Counted from the first letter of the stretch, positions 8,338 through 17,300 are shown. The stretch: 23,646 nt of DNA from an uncultured Clostridia bacterium (GCA_934446135.1 CAKSDT010000015.1:1-23646); one strand, 5' to 3'. Made by a program: numbers and translations. The notes: generated by a model from the letters alone, not told the origin.

Positions 8338-8781
8338 ATGAAAGTTATATTGCTTCAAGATGTTAAAGGTCAGGGAAAGAAAGGAACAATGATTAATGTA
8401 AGTGACGGCTATGCCAGAAATTTTCTTATACCTAAAAAACTTGCTAAAGAAGCAACGGCATCAGCAGTAAATGATCTTAAAGGTCAGAATGAGGCTTTTG
8501 CATATAAGAAAGAAACAGAGTTAAAAGAAGCTAAAGAAATGCAGGAAAAATTGAAAAATCTTGTTGTTTCTATCACCGCAAAAGCAGGTTCTAACGGTAA
8601 ATTGTTTGGATCAGTTACAAATAAAGATGTTGCAGAAGCATTACTTAATCAGCATCATATAAAGATTGATAAAAGAAGATTTGAAATGGAAGATATAAAA
8701 AACACCGGAAGTGTTACGGTTAATATCAGATTATATCCTGATGTTATCGGAACATTGAAGGTTGATATTAAAGAAGGATAA
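8338..8781 (+). CDS. rplI: Large ribosomal subunit protein bL9
   Basis: This is bL9, a 23S rRNA-binding protein whose extended shape spans the ribosome surface near the L1 stalk and affects frame maintenance. The 147 residues show the N-terminal domain with KVILLQDVKGQGKKG and VSDGYARNFLIPKKLA, a long charged connecting helix (about 42-75), and the C-terminal domain with GKLFGSVT and a KRRFEM segment. The family length is 147-150. An AAAGGA SD lies 5' of the ATG. The dnaB SD is inside its last codons, so the two are translationally linked, as in many Bacillota where rplI is followed by the replicative helicase gene. Confidence 0.98.
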   Translation: MKVILLQDVKGQGKKGTMINVSDGYARNFLIPKKLAKEATASAVNDLKGQNEAFAYKKETELKEAKEMQEKLKNLVVSITAKAGSNGKLFGSVTNKDVAEALLNQHHIKIDKRRFEMEDIKNTGSVTVNIRLYPDVIGTLKVDIKEG

Positions 8782-8785
8782 ATTT

Positions 8786-10123
8786 ATGGAAGATTACTTG
8801 GGTGCAAAAATTCCTCCCTATAGTTTGGAAGCGGAACAGTCTGTATTAGGTTCGATGCTCATTGACTTTGAGTCAGTAGCACTTGCTTTTGAAAGTTTGT
8901 CTGAGGATGATTTTTATCGTCAGGAAAATAAAGAAATATTTGCAGCAATGGAGTCACTGTTTAATCAAAATAAGCCTATTGATGTTGTTACTGTTTCAGA
9001 TGCTCTGAAGCAGAGGGGCGTGCTTGATGCGATAGGCTCTAATGAATTTGTTGTAAACCTTGGTATGAGTGTTCCGACAACGGCAAATGTTAAATACTAT
9101 ATAAAGATAGTTAAGGACAAGTCTTTGCTAAGAAAGTTGATTGATGCGTCTGCTAAGATTACGAAAATCGGATATGAAGCATCGGAACCGGCAGATGATA
9201 TTGCCGAAATGGCAGAGAAACTTGTTTTTGATGTTCTAAACGGAAAGACAACAAAGGGTTTTTCAATTGTAGGAAATGTTGCAGAAAGCAACATCAAAAG
9301 AATTGAAGAACTTGGAGCGATGGATACTAAAATTACCGGCGTAGAAACCGGGTTTCAGCATCTTGATTTCTTGCTTTCCGGGCTTCAAAAGTCCACTCTT
9401 AACATTCTTGCTGCAAGACCCGGTATAGGAAAAACAAGTTTTGCACTTAATATTGCAAAAAATGTTGCTGTTAAGAAGAAAATTCCTGTTGCGGTTTTCA
9501 GTCTTGAAATGTCTGATGAAGAACTTACAAACAGAATTATATCTTCACATGCCCTTATAGACAGCACAAAACTCAAGACAGGAAAACTTGATGTTGATGA
9601 TTGGATCAGAATGTCCAATGCAATGGCAACTCTTGCCGACGCTCCTTTGTATATAGATGATACTGCAGCAATAACAGTCACAGAAATTAGGTCAAAATGC
9701 CGAAGACTTAAACTTGAAAAGGGTTTGGGACTCGTAATAATTGATTATTTACAACTTATGCAATCCAAAGGAAGAATTGAAAATAGACAGCAACAGGTTT
9801 CAGATATATCAAGATCACTTAAAATTCTTGCAAAAGAACTTGAAGTTCCTATAATAACTCTCAGTCAGTTGTCCCGTTCTATTGAGCAGAGGACAGATAA
9901 GACACCTGTTCTTTCGGATCTTAGGGAGTCAGGTGCGATAGAGCAAGATGCCGATGTGGTTATGTTTCTTCACAAACCTGAGACAGAAAATGATGAAGAA
10001 AATACAAATCAGTTGGCAGAACTTGTTGTTGCAAAACACAGAAGCGGTTCAACGGGACGCATCAAACTTATGTGGCAGCCAAATTATACTACATTTATGA
10101 GTATTGATAATGTTCACGAATAA
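8786..10123 (+). CDS. dnaB: Replicative DNA helicase DnaB (DnaC in Bacillus)
   Basis: This is the hexameric 5'-3' helicase that unwinds DNA at the replication fork. The N-terminal domain (about 1-105) begins IPPYSLEAEQSVLGSML, a family hallmark. A linker leads to the RecA-like motor: Walker A within ARPGIGKT near residues 210-217, FSLEMSDEEL, Walker B LVIIDYLQLM, and the distal SGAIEQDADVVMFLH. The start is the ATG at 8786 with GAAGGA at 8773-8778; an upstream in-frame extension overlaps rplI and has no SD. This gives 445 residues, the normal size, with no intein. tilS starts 18 bp after the stop. Confidence 0.98.
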   Translation: MEDYLGAKIPPYSLEAEQSVLGSMLIDFESVALAFESLSEDDFYRQENKEIFAAMESLFNQNKPIDVVTVSDALKQRGVLDAIGSNEFVVNLGMSVPTTANVKYYIKIVKDKSLLRKLIDASAKITKIGYEASEPADDIAEMAEKLVFDVLNGKTTKGFSIVGNVAESNIKRIEELGAMDTKITGVETGFQHLDFLLSGLQKSTLNILAARPGIGKTSFALNIAKNVAVKKKIPVAVFSLEMSDEELTNRIISSHALIDSTKLKTGKLDVDDWIRMSNAMATLADAPLYIDDTAAITVTEIRSKCRRLKLEKGLGLVIIDYLQLMQSKGRIENRQQQVSDISRSLKILAKELEVPIITLSQLSRSIEQRTDKTPVLSDLRESGAIEQDADVVMFLHKPETENDEENTNQLAELVVAKHRSGSTGRIKLMWQPNYTTFMSIDNVHE

Positions 10124-10141
10124 TAAGGATTGGATAATAAT

Positions 10142-11491
10142 ATGCTTGAAACTGTTAAAAATACAATAGCAGAGAACAATATGCTTACAAAGAATGATAA
10201 GGTGTTGGTGGCACTTTCGGGCGGGTGTGATTCTATCAGTCTTTGCTTGGTTCTTATGGAACTGGGATATGATATAGGTGTTGCACATATGAATCACTCA
10301 ATCAGAGATACTGCCTCCCGTGACGAAACATTTGTTACAGATTTTGCAACAAGATATAACATTAATTATCATATCAAAAAAGTCGATGTTCCTTCTCTTG
10401 CAAAAAAATTGAAAGTTAGCCTTGAAACAGCAGGCAGAAGAGCAAGATACGATTTTTTTGAAGAAGTGTGTAAAGAATACGGGTATACTAAAATTGCTAT
10501 CGCTCACAATCTTAATGACAATTGTGAAACATTTATTATGAACCTGTCAAGGGGCAGCGGAATAAAAGGACTTTCAGGGATACCTAAAGTAAGGGGTAAA
10601 ATAATAAGGCCTCTTTTGGAGGTCTCAAGAGCCCAACTTGAAGATTATGTTCATATTAAGGAAGAAGAGTTTGTTGAAGATGAAACAAATTTTATGGCAG
10701 ACTGTACAAGAAATAAGATTAGACTTGAGGTTGTGCCGGCACTTATAAAACTTAATCCTAATTTTATGAAGAATCTTTCAAGAACTATTAATATATTAAA
10801 TGAAGACAGTAAGTTTATTACTAAATCAGCTGAAAAAATTGTTGAAATAAAAAAGGATTCTTCCATAATAGATAAGGAAAGTTTTATTCTCATGGAGGAG
10901 TCTTTAAAAAGAGAATCGCTTAAAATTGCTTATAAGAATGCTGCCGGAACAACCAAGGATTTTGAAAAGAGGCATATTGATTATATAATAAGCGTCGTTA
11001 AAGATAAGGAACATGGTAAAATAATCGATTTATGTTTTGGTGTTTCATGCAGTATGAAATATGGTAAAATAGTTTTCGAAAAAAAGTCTCATCCCTCTGA
11101 TTATGAATATCTCTTGCCAATTTGCGGAGAGGTTGAAGTCAAGGAAGCAAATATAAAATTTAAAACGTCAATAATTCACAAAAATGAAATTGATTATTCA
11201 AAAAATAATTGTGAATACTTTGATTATGATAAAATTATCGGAAAAATCAAAATCAGAAACCGGAGAAACGGTGACAGGATAACGCCCTTTGGGTTTAGGT
11301 TTGCGAAGAAAGTGAAAGATATATTAATTGATAATAAGGTTGAGGCAAGCCAAAGATCGTTAATTCCGATTTTTGCAACTGACGATATAATGTGGGTGTA
11401 TGGTGTAAAAAGAAGTGATAAATACAAAGTTGATAAGGATTCAGTAAATATACTTAAGATACAGGGGGAAGACATAAAATATGACAAATGA
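10142..11491 (+). CDS. tilS: tRNA(Ile)-lysidine synthase TilS
   Basis: TilS attaches lysine to C34 of the tRNA-Ile2 CAU anticodon with ATP, so that it reads AUA instead of AUG. The PP-loop LSGGCDS lies at residues 25-31, followed by MNHSIRDTASRDETFV, the GRRARY segment, and HNLNDNCETFIMNL before RGSGIKGL, in the usual order. The C-terminal substrate domain includes RRNGDRITPFG. The 449 residues match the family. I prefer ATG 10142; a TTG at 10130 abuts the AAGGA and would add four residues. The end overlaps hpt by 11 bp. tilS-hpt-ftsH is a conserved order in Bacillota. The window uses ATA often, so this enzyme should be needed. Confidence 0.96.
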   Translation: MLETVKNTIAENNMLTKNDKVLVALSGGCDSISLCLVLMELGYDIGVAHMNHSIRDTASRDETFVTDFATRYNINYHIKKVDVPSLAKKLKVSLETAGRRARYDFFEEVCKEYGYTKIAIAHNLNDNCETFIMNLSRGSGIKGLSGIPKVRGKIIRPLLEVSRAQLEDYVHIKEEEFVEDETNFMADCTRNKIRLEVVPALIKLNPNFMKNLSRTINILNEDSKFITKSAEKIVEIKKDSSIIDKESFILMEESLKRESLKIAYKNAAGTTKDFEKRHIDYIISVVKDKEHGKIIDLCFGVSCSMKYGKIVFEKKSHPSDYEYLLPICGEVEVKEANIKFKTSIIHKNEIDYSKNNCEYFDYDKIIGKIKIRNRRNGDRITPFGFRFAKKVKDILIDNKVEASQRSLIPIFATDDIMWVYGVKRSDKYKVDKDSVNILKIQGEDIKYDK

Positions 11492-12020
11492 TATCAAAGA
11501 GATTCTTGTAACAAAAGGACAAATTGAAGAGATAAACGAGAGGTTGGGAAAGCAGATAAGCCGGGATTATCAAGGAAAAGAACTTGTTGTGGTTGTTGTT
11601 TTGAAAGGTGCTTTTGTATTTGCTTCTGATCTCATACTGCATATCTCAATACCTATGAGCATAGATTTTATGGTGGTTTCAAGTTACGGAAACGGTACAA
11701 AAACATCCGGTGTCGTTAAAATAATTAAGGATTTGGGAGAATCGATTGAAGGGAAAAGTGTGCTTATTGCCGAAGATATTCTTGATTCGGGTGTTACACT
11801 TTCAAATCTCATTAGACTTCTTAAAACCAGAAATCCTGCGAGCATTGATGTTTGTGCAATGCTTGATAAGCCGGAAAGAAGAATATGTGAAGTTGAACTT
11901 AAATATAAAGGTCAGGAAATTCCTGATGAATTTGTAGTTGGTTACGGACTTGATTATGACGAAAAATACAGAAATCTTCCTTATATCGGTGTGCTTAAGG
12001 AAGAAGTATATACAAAATAA
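11481..12020 (+). CDS. hpt: Hypoxanthine phosphoribosyltransferase
   Basis: This purine-salvage enzyme converts hypoxanthine (and usually guanine) plus PRPP to IMP or GMP. The 179 residues include the N-terminal ILVTKGQIEEINERLG and VVVLKGAFVFASDL, the flexible-loop SSYGNGTKTSG, and the PRPP-binding EDILDSGVTL at 98-107. The distal LDKPERR and EFVVGYGLDYDEKYRNLPYIG are purine-binding signatures. The start ATG lies inside the end of tilS in another frame, with a G-rich SD 10-15 bases upstream, indicating translational coupling. ftsH begins 29 bp downstream. In Bacillus HprT is reported to interact with FtsH and TilS, consistent with the conserved order. Confidence 0.97.
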   Translation: MTNDIKEILVTKGQIEEINERLGKQISRDYQGKELVVVVVLKGAFVFASDLILHISIPMSIDFMVVSSYGNGTKTSGVVKIIKDLGESIEGKSVLIAEDILDSGVTLSNLIRLLKTRNPASIDVCAMLDKPERRICEVELKYKGQEIPDEFVVGYGLDYDEKYRNLPYIGVLKEEVYTK

Positions 12021-12049
12021 TTTAAAATTTTCGGGGGAGGTAGTCCGAT

Positions 12050-13858
12050 TTGAAGAAGAATATACGTAGTATAGTGTTTTATGCAGCACTGTTTTTGATA
12101 ATACTTGCAGTTGCGTCATTTATGTATCAGGGACCTGCTACAGAAACAAAGGTTTATTCCGATCTTGTTAAAGAGGTGCAGTCAGGTGGAATTAAGGAAC
12201 TTACTGTCGGAAGCGATACGGCTAAAGCAGTCCGTATTGATAACAGTACATTTACAGTGTCAATCCCCTCTGTTCAGATACTATATAATGATGTGGGAGA
12301 GTCTATTAAAAGACAAATCGATTCAGGTACTCTGAAAGTTGTTGTTCCTGAAACAGTCAAAACACCGTGGTGGCTCAGTATGCTTCCGGGTATGGTTTTG
12401 GTTATAATATTTATTGTTTTTTGGATGATGATGCTTAATGGAAAAGACGGCGGCGGAAGAGGTGCTATGTCTTTCGGTAAAAGTAAGGCAAAAGCCGTTT
12501 CCGAAAACGGCAAAAAGGTAAGATTTGAAGATGTTGCCGGTGAAGATGAGGAAAAAGAAGAACTTATGGAGGTTGTAGAGTTTTTAAAATCTCCTGAAAA
12601 GTTTAGAAAAATGGGTGCCAGAATACCTAAGGGTGTTTTGCTTGTAGGTCCTCCGGGAACCGGTAAAACTCTTCTTGCAAAGGCAGTAGCCGGTGAGGCA
12701 GGGGTTCCTTTTTTCTCAATAAGCGGTTCTGATTTTGTTGAAATGTTTGTTGGTGTTGGTGCTTCAAGAGTCCGTGATTTATTTGAACAGGCAAAGAAAA
12801 ACTCACCTTGTATAGTATTTATTGATGAGATTGATGCTGTAGGAAGAAAAAGGGGAGCCGGTCTTGGAGGCGGTCACGATGAAAGAGAGCAGACTCTTAA
12901 TCAACTTTTGGTTGAAATGGACGGATTTGGAGTGTTTGAGGGTATAATAATAATTGCCGCAACAAACAGACCGGACATTTTAGACCCTGCACTTTTAAGA
13001 CCGGGTAGATTTGACAGACAGGTAGTTGTCGGTTATCCGGATGTCAAAGGCAGGGAAGCAATACTTAAAGTTCACTCGAAGAATAAACCGTTGGATGAGA
13101 ATGCAGATCTTTCCGTTATAGCTAAAACGACTGCCGGTTTTACAGGTGCTCAACTTGAGAATCTTATGAACGAAGCGGCTCTTATGGCTGTTAAAAATAA
13201 CAGAGAAGCGATCTCTATGTCCGATCTTAACAATGCCATGATTAAGGTTATTGTCGGACAGGAAAAGAAATCAAAGCAAATTAATGAAAAAGAAAAGAAA
13301 CTCACTGCATATCACGAGGCTGGGCATGCAATAGCAACAAGAGTGCTTCCTGATCAGGATCCTGTTCATCAGGTTTCTATCATTCCGTGCGGAAGAGCGG
13401 GAGGATATACAATGCACTTGCCTACCGAAGACAGATCGTACAGATCAAAGAATGAAATGCAGGACGAAATTATTGTGCTCCTTGCAGGAAGAGTTGCTGA
13501 AAAACTTGTTCTTGATGATATCAGTACGGGTGCGTCAAACGATATTCAGCGTGCTACAGAAATTGCAAGAAGTATGGTTACCAAATATGGTATGAGTGAT
13601 AATCTCGGTACAGTATTTTATGATTCCGAAGACCAGGAGGTATTTCTCGGAAGAGATTTTGGTCATGCTAAAAATTACTCTGAAGAAGTTGCTGCTCAGA
13701 TTGACAAAGAAATCAGAAGCATTATTGATTCAGGTTATGAAAAGTGTATAGGTATTTTAAACGAGAATATGTCTAAACTTCATGTTGTTGCCCAGGCACT
13801 TCTTGAAAAAGAAAAAATTGACGGTGAAGAATTTGAAACATTATTTAACAGTATCTGA
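12050..13858 (+). CDS. ftsH: ATP-dependent zinc metalloprotease FtsH
   Basis: FtsH is the membrane-anchored AAA+ protease that removes misfolded and regulatory proteins. The N-terminus has a membrane helix (about 7-25), an extracytoplasmic FtsH_ext domain, and a second helix (about 105-127). The AAA module shows Walker A GPPGTGKT at 200-207, Walker B IVFIDEIDA, and the second region of homology ATNRPDILDPALLRPGRFDRQ. The peptidase domain has the zinc motif HEAGH at 422-426 and the distal ISTGASNDIQRAT. The length is 602 residues. The start is TTG 12050 with GGGGGAGG at 12033-12040, an unusually strong SD for a weak start codon. It ends the conserved tilS-hpt-ftsH block. Confidence 0.98.
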   Translation: MKKNIRSIVFYAALFLIILAVASFMYQGPATETKVYSDLVKEVQSGGIKELTVGSDTAKAVRIDNSTFTVSIPSVQILYNDVGESIKRQIDSGTLKVVVPETVKTPWWLSMLPGMVLVIIFIVFWMMMLNGKDGGGRGAMSFGKSKAKAVSENGKKVRFEDVAGEDEEKEELMEVVEFLKSPEKFRKMGARIPKGVLLVGPPGTGKTLLAKAVAGEAGVPFFSISGSDFVEMFVGVGASRVRDLFEQAKKNSPCIVFIDEIDAVGRKRGAGLGGGHDEREQTLNQLLVEMDGFGVFEGIIIIAATNRPDILDPALLRPGRFDRQVVVGYPDVKGREAILKVHSKNKPLDENADLSVIAKTTAGFTGAQLENLMNEAALMAVKNNREAISMSDLNNAMIKVIVGQEKKSKQINEKEKKLTAYHEAGHAIATRVLPDQDPVHQVSIIPCGRAGGYTMHLPTEDRSYRSKNEMQDEIIVLLAGRVAEKLVLDDISTGASNDIQRATEIARSMVTKYGMSDNLGTVFYDSEDQEVFLGRDFGHAKNYSEEVAAQIDKEIRSIIDSGYEKCIGILNENMSKLHVVAQALLEKEKIDGEEFETLFNSI

Positions 13859-13910
13859 TGTAATTGCTTTTTTTGATAGATTTCATCAATTCGCAAGCAG
13901 CAAAGAAGGT

Positions 13911-14495
13911 ATGATTAAGTGTTTTGTTATTTTGCTCTTAATTGCTTTGGTTTCAGTTTTGTGGATAAATTGGCGTATAGAAATGAAAAGGAAAGTCTCG
14001 CTTACTTTTACGGCGGTCTTATTAGCGGTCCTAACGCTCTTTGATTTTTATCCTTCAACTAAAAAGGTTACATTAACTCCGGATCAGATATCTCAGAGAA
14101 AAGGAACTCAGAAGCAATTGGAAATAGTTATGGAACCAACGATTTCAAAGAAATCTGAACTTAGGTTCAAAAGTTCGGATGAAAATATTGCATATGTTGA
14201 AGGCGGCGTATTAAAGTGTGTAAACGATGGCGAGTGTTTTCTGTATGCTTATGATGTTAAATCCGGAGTAAAAAGCAACAGAATTAAAGTACAAGTTGTT
14301 GAGCCTCGTAAAGAGGAAAAAGCTGAGTCAAAAACTGAGTTTAAGGACAGCGATGTAGTTTATGTCACTAAATCAGGGAAAAAGTATCATACTGCCGATT
14401 GTTCTTTCCTAAAAAAGACTAAACTTGCTGTAACAAAGCGTGAAGCAGAGCAAAGCGGAAAAACTCCGTGTACAAAATGCGGTGCATCAAAGTGA
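13911..14495 (+). CDS. Small membrane protein with Ig-like domain and Cys-rich tail, function unknown
   Basis: I do not recognise this as a named gene. From ATG 13911 it has 194 residues. Two hydrophobic helices come first (about 1-22 and 28-47), then an extracytoplasmic part with a BIG2-like pattern (VTLTPDQI ... KSSDENIAYVEGGVLKC ... CFLYAYD). A charged linker leads to a tail VYVTKSGKKYHTADCSFL ... PCTKCG with Cys 164, 187 and 190. This tail resembles a small putative zinc module found at the ends of many clostridial surface and nuclease proteins. The start is uncertain: AAGAAGG is only one base before ATG 13911, and the frame stays open upstream into ftsH, where GTG and TTG codons occur. 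It follows ftsH directly and is probably co-transcribed with it, so a role linked to envelope quality control is a guess. Confidence 0.7.
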   Translation: MIKCFVILLLIALVSVLWINWRIEMKRKVSLTFTAVLLAVLTLFDFYPSTKKVTLTPDQISQRKGTQKQLEIVMEPTISKKSELRFKSSDENIAYVEGGVLKCVNDGECFLYAYDVKSGVKSNRIKVQVVEPRKEEKAESKTEFKDSDVVYVTKSGKKYHTADCSFLKKTKLAVTKREAEQSGKTPCTKCGASK

Positions 14496-14523
14496 TTTTG
14501 GTATAAAATATTGTAAAAAAATG

Positions 14524-14552
14524 TTGACAAAATGAGTGTAAAATAGTAGAAT
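14524..14552 (+). promoter_or_regulatory. Consensus promoter for rsmE
   Basis: TTGACA (14524-14529) and TAGAAT (14547-14552) are exactly 17 bp apart in the gap before rsmE. The predicted start is near 14559, so the mRNA would have a very short leader of about 15 bases, just enough for the AGAAGG SD. Confidence 0.75.
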
Positions 14553-14573
14553 TTTATAGAAGGTGTGTTTTTA

Positions 14574-15326
14574 GTGCACAGGTGTTTTTTGGAAGAAAGG
14601 GTACCTGATTCGGCAACAATTACAATCTGTGGTGATGAGGCAAATCATATTATCAAAGTCTTACGGTATAAAGTCGGTGATGAATTTGAAATATGTGATA
14701 ACTCCGGATATGTATATGTTGCTTCTGTTATGAAAATTGAGGGGAAAACTCTTACTGCTGAAATAAAAAGTAAATATATTTCGAATAATGAACCGTCCAT
14801 TAAGGTAATTGCATTTCAGGGACTTTCGAAAGGGACTAAAATGGAACTTGTTATCCAAAAATGTGTTGAACTTGGTGTAAGCGAAATTGTCCCTGTTCAA
14901 ATGGAATATTCAGTGGTTAAATTTAAGGAAGACGGACTTAAATCGGAACGCTGGCAGCGTGTTGCAACGGAGGCTGCAAAACAATGTAAAAGAGCAATAG
15001 TACCTACCGTTAAAAAGCCTGTTGCATTTTCCGAAGCAATAAAGATGATGAAGTCACTGGATCTTGCATTGCTTCCTTATGAGTGCGAAAGGGAAGGTTC
15101 GTTAAAAAAATTTTTGAAAAGTAATTTGACTGCTGAATCAATCGGTTATATAGTTGGACCTGAAGGTGGTTTCTCAAACGATGAAATTCAACTTGCCGAC
15201 AGAGAGAAAATATATAAAGTAACGCTTGGTAACAGAATTTTAAGGACAGAAACCGCATCTTTCACAATGCTTTCTGTTATAATGTATGAACTGGGAGAAT
15301 TAGACAAAAAGACTGGAGAGGTATAA
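14574..15326 (+). CDS. rsmE: 16S rRNA m3U1498 methyltransferase RsmE
   Basis: RsmE methylates N3 of U1498 in 16S rRNA using SAM. The protein has an N-terminal PUA-like domain (HRCFLEE, EANHIIKVLRYKVGD) and a C-terminal SPOUT knot domain with FQGLSKGTKMELVIQKCVELGV, the SAM loop YIVGPEGGFSNDEI, and LGNRILRTETA. I place the start at GTG 14574, giving MHRCFLEE as in relatives and 250 residues; AGAAGG (14558-14563) is 10 bases upstream. A GTG three codons earlier would be only one base from this SD. The gene has its own promoter and ends two bases before a small membrane-protein gene. The usual partner prmA is absent here. Confidence 0.95.
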   Translation: MHRCFLEERVPDSATITICGDEANHIIKVLRYKVGDEFEICDNSGYVYVASVMKIEGKTLTAEIKSKYISNNEPSIKVIAFQGLSKGTKMELVIQKCVELGVSEIVPVQMEYSVVKFKEDGLKSERWQRVATEAAKQCKRAIVPTVKKPVAFSEAIKMMKSLDLALLPYECEREGSLKKFLKSNLTAESIGYIVGPEGGFSNDEIQLADREKIYKVTLGNRILRTETASFTMLSVIMYELGELDKKTGEV

Positions 15327-15328
15327 TA

Positions 15329-15742
15329 ATGATAAATAAAAAAGAAAATGAACAGGTTGTAAACAGATTTTTATATTCAACACTGTATGCAATATTAATT
15401 GGTTTTTATATATATTTGACTTATGTTATAAGCGTTTCACCTTCGTATTTTTCAATGTATTATAAAATTCTTGAAATTACCGTAGGCATTTTAGGATGTG
15501 CAACGATTGCAGCAGGAGTTTTGTCATTGGGCTTTAAAAAGGTCAGCCTTTATCAGTTTGTTGCGAGTGTTTTTGCGTTCGTGATAGTTGTGTTTTTAAG
15601 ATATAGCATCTTGCTCGGCATTGCTTTCCCGACGGTAAGCAACTATCTTTCGGGTCCGAGAAACATTCACAGAGCAGCAGCACTGGTTCTTCTTGTAATA
15701 TATATTTATGAATTTATCAGATATATGATAAAAAACAGATAA
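15329..15742 (+). CDS. Four-helix membrane protein, function unknown
   Basis: This protein of 137 residues is not assigned to a named family. Four hydrophobic segments are visible at about 15-35, 46-67, 74-96 and 112-133, with a positively charged N-terminus (KKENEQVVNR) and C-terminus (YMIKNR). There are no cysteines or obvious catalytic residues beyond the segment SGPRNIHR in the last loop. GGAGAGG at 15315-15321 lies within the end of rsmE and the ATG is 2 bases after the rsmE stop, so translation is coupled. A strong terminator follows directly. Its role is unknown; the pairing with rsmE may reflect operon structure rather than function. Confidence 0.75.
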   Translation: MINKKENEQVVNRFLYSTLYAILIGFYIYLTYVISVSPSYFSMYYKILEITVGILGCATIAAGVLSLGFKKVSLYQFVASVFAFVIVVFLRYSILLGIAFPTVSNYLSGPRNIHRAAALVLLVIYIYEFIRYMIKNR

Positions 15743-15750
15743 GTACTTAT

Positions 15751-15779
15751 AAAAGGAGGTGTAAAAACACCTCCTTTTT
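15751..15779 (+). terminator. Strong rho-independent terminator after rsmE operon
   Basis: A perfect 12-bp stem (15751-15762 with 15767-15778) has an AAAA loop and a T-rich right end. The stem contains AGGAGGTG paired with its complement. A-rich left and T-rich right ends could let it work in both directions. Confidence 0.92.
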
Positions 15780-15849
15780 AAGAAATATGGAAATATTTTA
15801 AATCAAACTAAAATTCTATTAAAAAATGCTGAATCGAGGTTAATAACAT

Positions 15850-17295
15850 ATGATTAATTTTGAGTTTAAAGACAATCTTACGATGCTTACCGATTTTTAC
15901 GAAATAACTATGGCAAATGGCTATTTTGAGTATGGTATGTCTGATCAAATCGGGTATTTTGATATGTTTTTCAGAAGTGTGCCTGACGATGGCGGATTTG
16001 CAATAATGGTGGGTGTTAAACAACTTTGTGAGTATATACAAAATATGAAATTCACAAAGGAAGATATAGAATTTCTAAGAAGTAAGAAACAGTTTTCCGA
16101 GGGATTTCTTAACTATATGGAAAACTTCAAATTTGAATGTGATATATGGGCTGTTCCCGAGGGTACGCCTATTTTTCCGCATGAACCTATTGTTACTGTA
16201 AGGGGTCCTATGATTCAGGCACAGTTTGTTGAGACTATGATATTACTTACAGTAAACCACCAAAGTCTTATCGCAACGAAATCAAACAGAATAGTGAGAG
16301 CCGCTGACGGAAGACCTGTTTTTGAGTTTGGATCAAGAAGAGCACAGGGAGCGTATGGTGCAATTTATGGTGCCAGAGCAGCATATATCGGTGGTTGTGC
16401 CGGAACCGCTTGCACTATTGCGGAAGAAATGTTTGGTATTCCTGCGGTCGGCACAATGGCACATAGTTGGATTCAGGCATTTGATTCTGAGTATGATGCC
16501 TTTAAGGCATATGCTGAACTTTACCCTGATAACTGCGTTCTTCTTATTGATACTTATAATGTTTTAAAATCAGGACTTCCTAATGCTATTAAGGCTTTTA
16601 ATGAGTGTCTTATTCCAAAGGGTTACCGTCCCAAGGGAGTAAGAATTGACAGTGGTGATATAACATATCTTTCAAAAAAGGCAAGAAAAATTCTTGATGA
16701 TGCGGGATTTGAGGACTGCATTATAATGGCTTCAAATTCTATGGACGAGTATATTATTAGAGATACTCTTATTCAGGGTGCAAAAATTGATTCGTTTGGT
16801 GTTGGAGAAAGACTTATTACATCAAAGTCAGAACCGGTTTTCGGCGGTGTATATAAACTTGTAGCAGTTGAAAAAGATAATCATATTATTCCTAAAATTA
16901 AAAAGAGCGAGAATGTTTCTAAAATTACGACCCCGGGATTTAAAACGGTATACAGACTTATTTCAAATGAATCCGGGAAAGCAGTTGCAGATGTTGTCAC
17001 ATTGTTTGATGAGGTAATTGACGGAACAAAAGAATATGTTTTATTTGATCCTGAACATACATGGAAGAAGAAGACTGTTTCGAATTTTACTGCAAAAAAA
17101 CTTATGGTACAACTTTTTGATAAAGGAAACTGTATTTATGAATCTCCGTCACTTAAAGATATTCAGAATTATTGTAAAGAGCAAATCGGACTTTTATGGG
17201 ATGAAGTATTGAGATTTGAAAATCCTCATACATATTATGTGGATTTGTCCCGTGATTTGTGGGAACTTAAGAATAAACTTTTGGAGGAAAACTAG
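15850..17295 (+). CDS. pncB: Nicotinate phosphoribosyltransferase
   Basis: This enzyme starts the Preiss-Handler route of NAD salvage by joining nicotinate and PRPP to give nicotinate mononucleotide, with ATP. The 481-residue protein opens with the family-typical NLTMLTDFYEITMANGYF. It continues with NHQSLIATKSNRIVRAA, the ring-binding EFGSRRAQG, AHSWIQAF, and the phosphate-binding VRIDSGDITYLSKKAR, then FGVGERLITSKSEPVFGGVYKL. All are in the expected order, so it looks complete. GAGGT at 15836-15840 precedes the ATG. It lies just after a strong terminator, so it should have its own promoter, but none with a convincing -35 is visible in the 70-bp gap. miaB follows 5 bp after the stop. Confidence 0.96.
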   Translation: MINFEFKDNLTMLTDFYEITMANGYFEYGMSDQIGYFDMFFRSVPDDGGFAIMVGVKQLCEYIQNMKFTKEDIEFLRSKKQFSEGFLNYMENFKFECDIWAVPEGTPIFPHEPIVTVRGPMIQAQFVETMILLTVNHQSLIATKSNRIVRAADGRPVFEFGSRRAQGAYGAIYGARAAYIGGCAGTACTIAEEMFGIPAVGTMAHSWIQAFDSEYDAFKAYAELYPDNCVLLIDTYNVLKSGLPNAIKAFNECLIPKGYRPKGVRIDSGDITYLSKKARKILDDAGFEDCIIMASNSMDEYIIRDTLIQGAKIDSFGVGERLITSKSEPVFGGVYKLVAVEKDNHIIPKIKKSENVSKITTPGFKTVYRLISNESGKAVADVVTLFDEVIDGTKEYVLFDPEHTWKKKTVSNFTAKKLMVQLFDKGNCIYESPSLKDIQNYCKEQIGLLWDEVLRFENPHTYYVDLSRDLWELKNKLLEEN

Positions 17296-17300
17296 GATTA

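Noticed and set aside
14496..14523. Terminator after the membrane protein that follows ftsH
   Set aside because: No stem with a T tract was seen before the rsmE promoter; read-through into rsmE is possible.
15780..15849. Possible riboswitch or leader RNA before pncB
   Set aside because: Only 70 bp lie between the terminator and the ATG, and no strong paired elements or known motif were seen.
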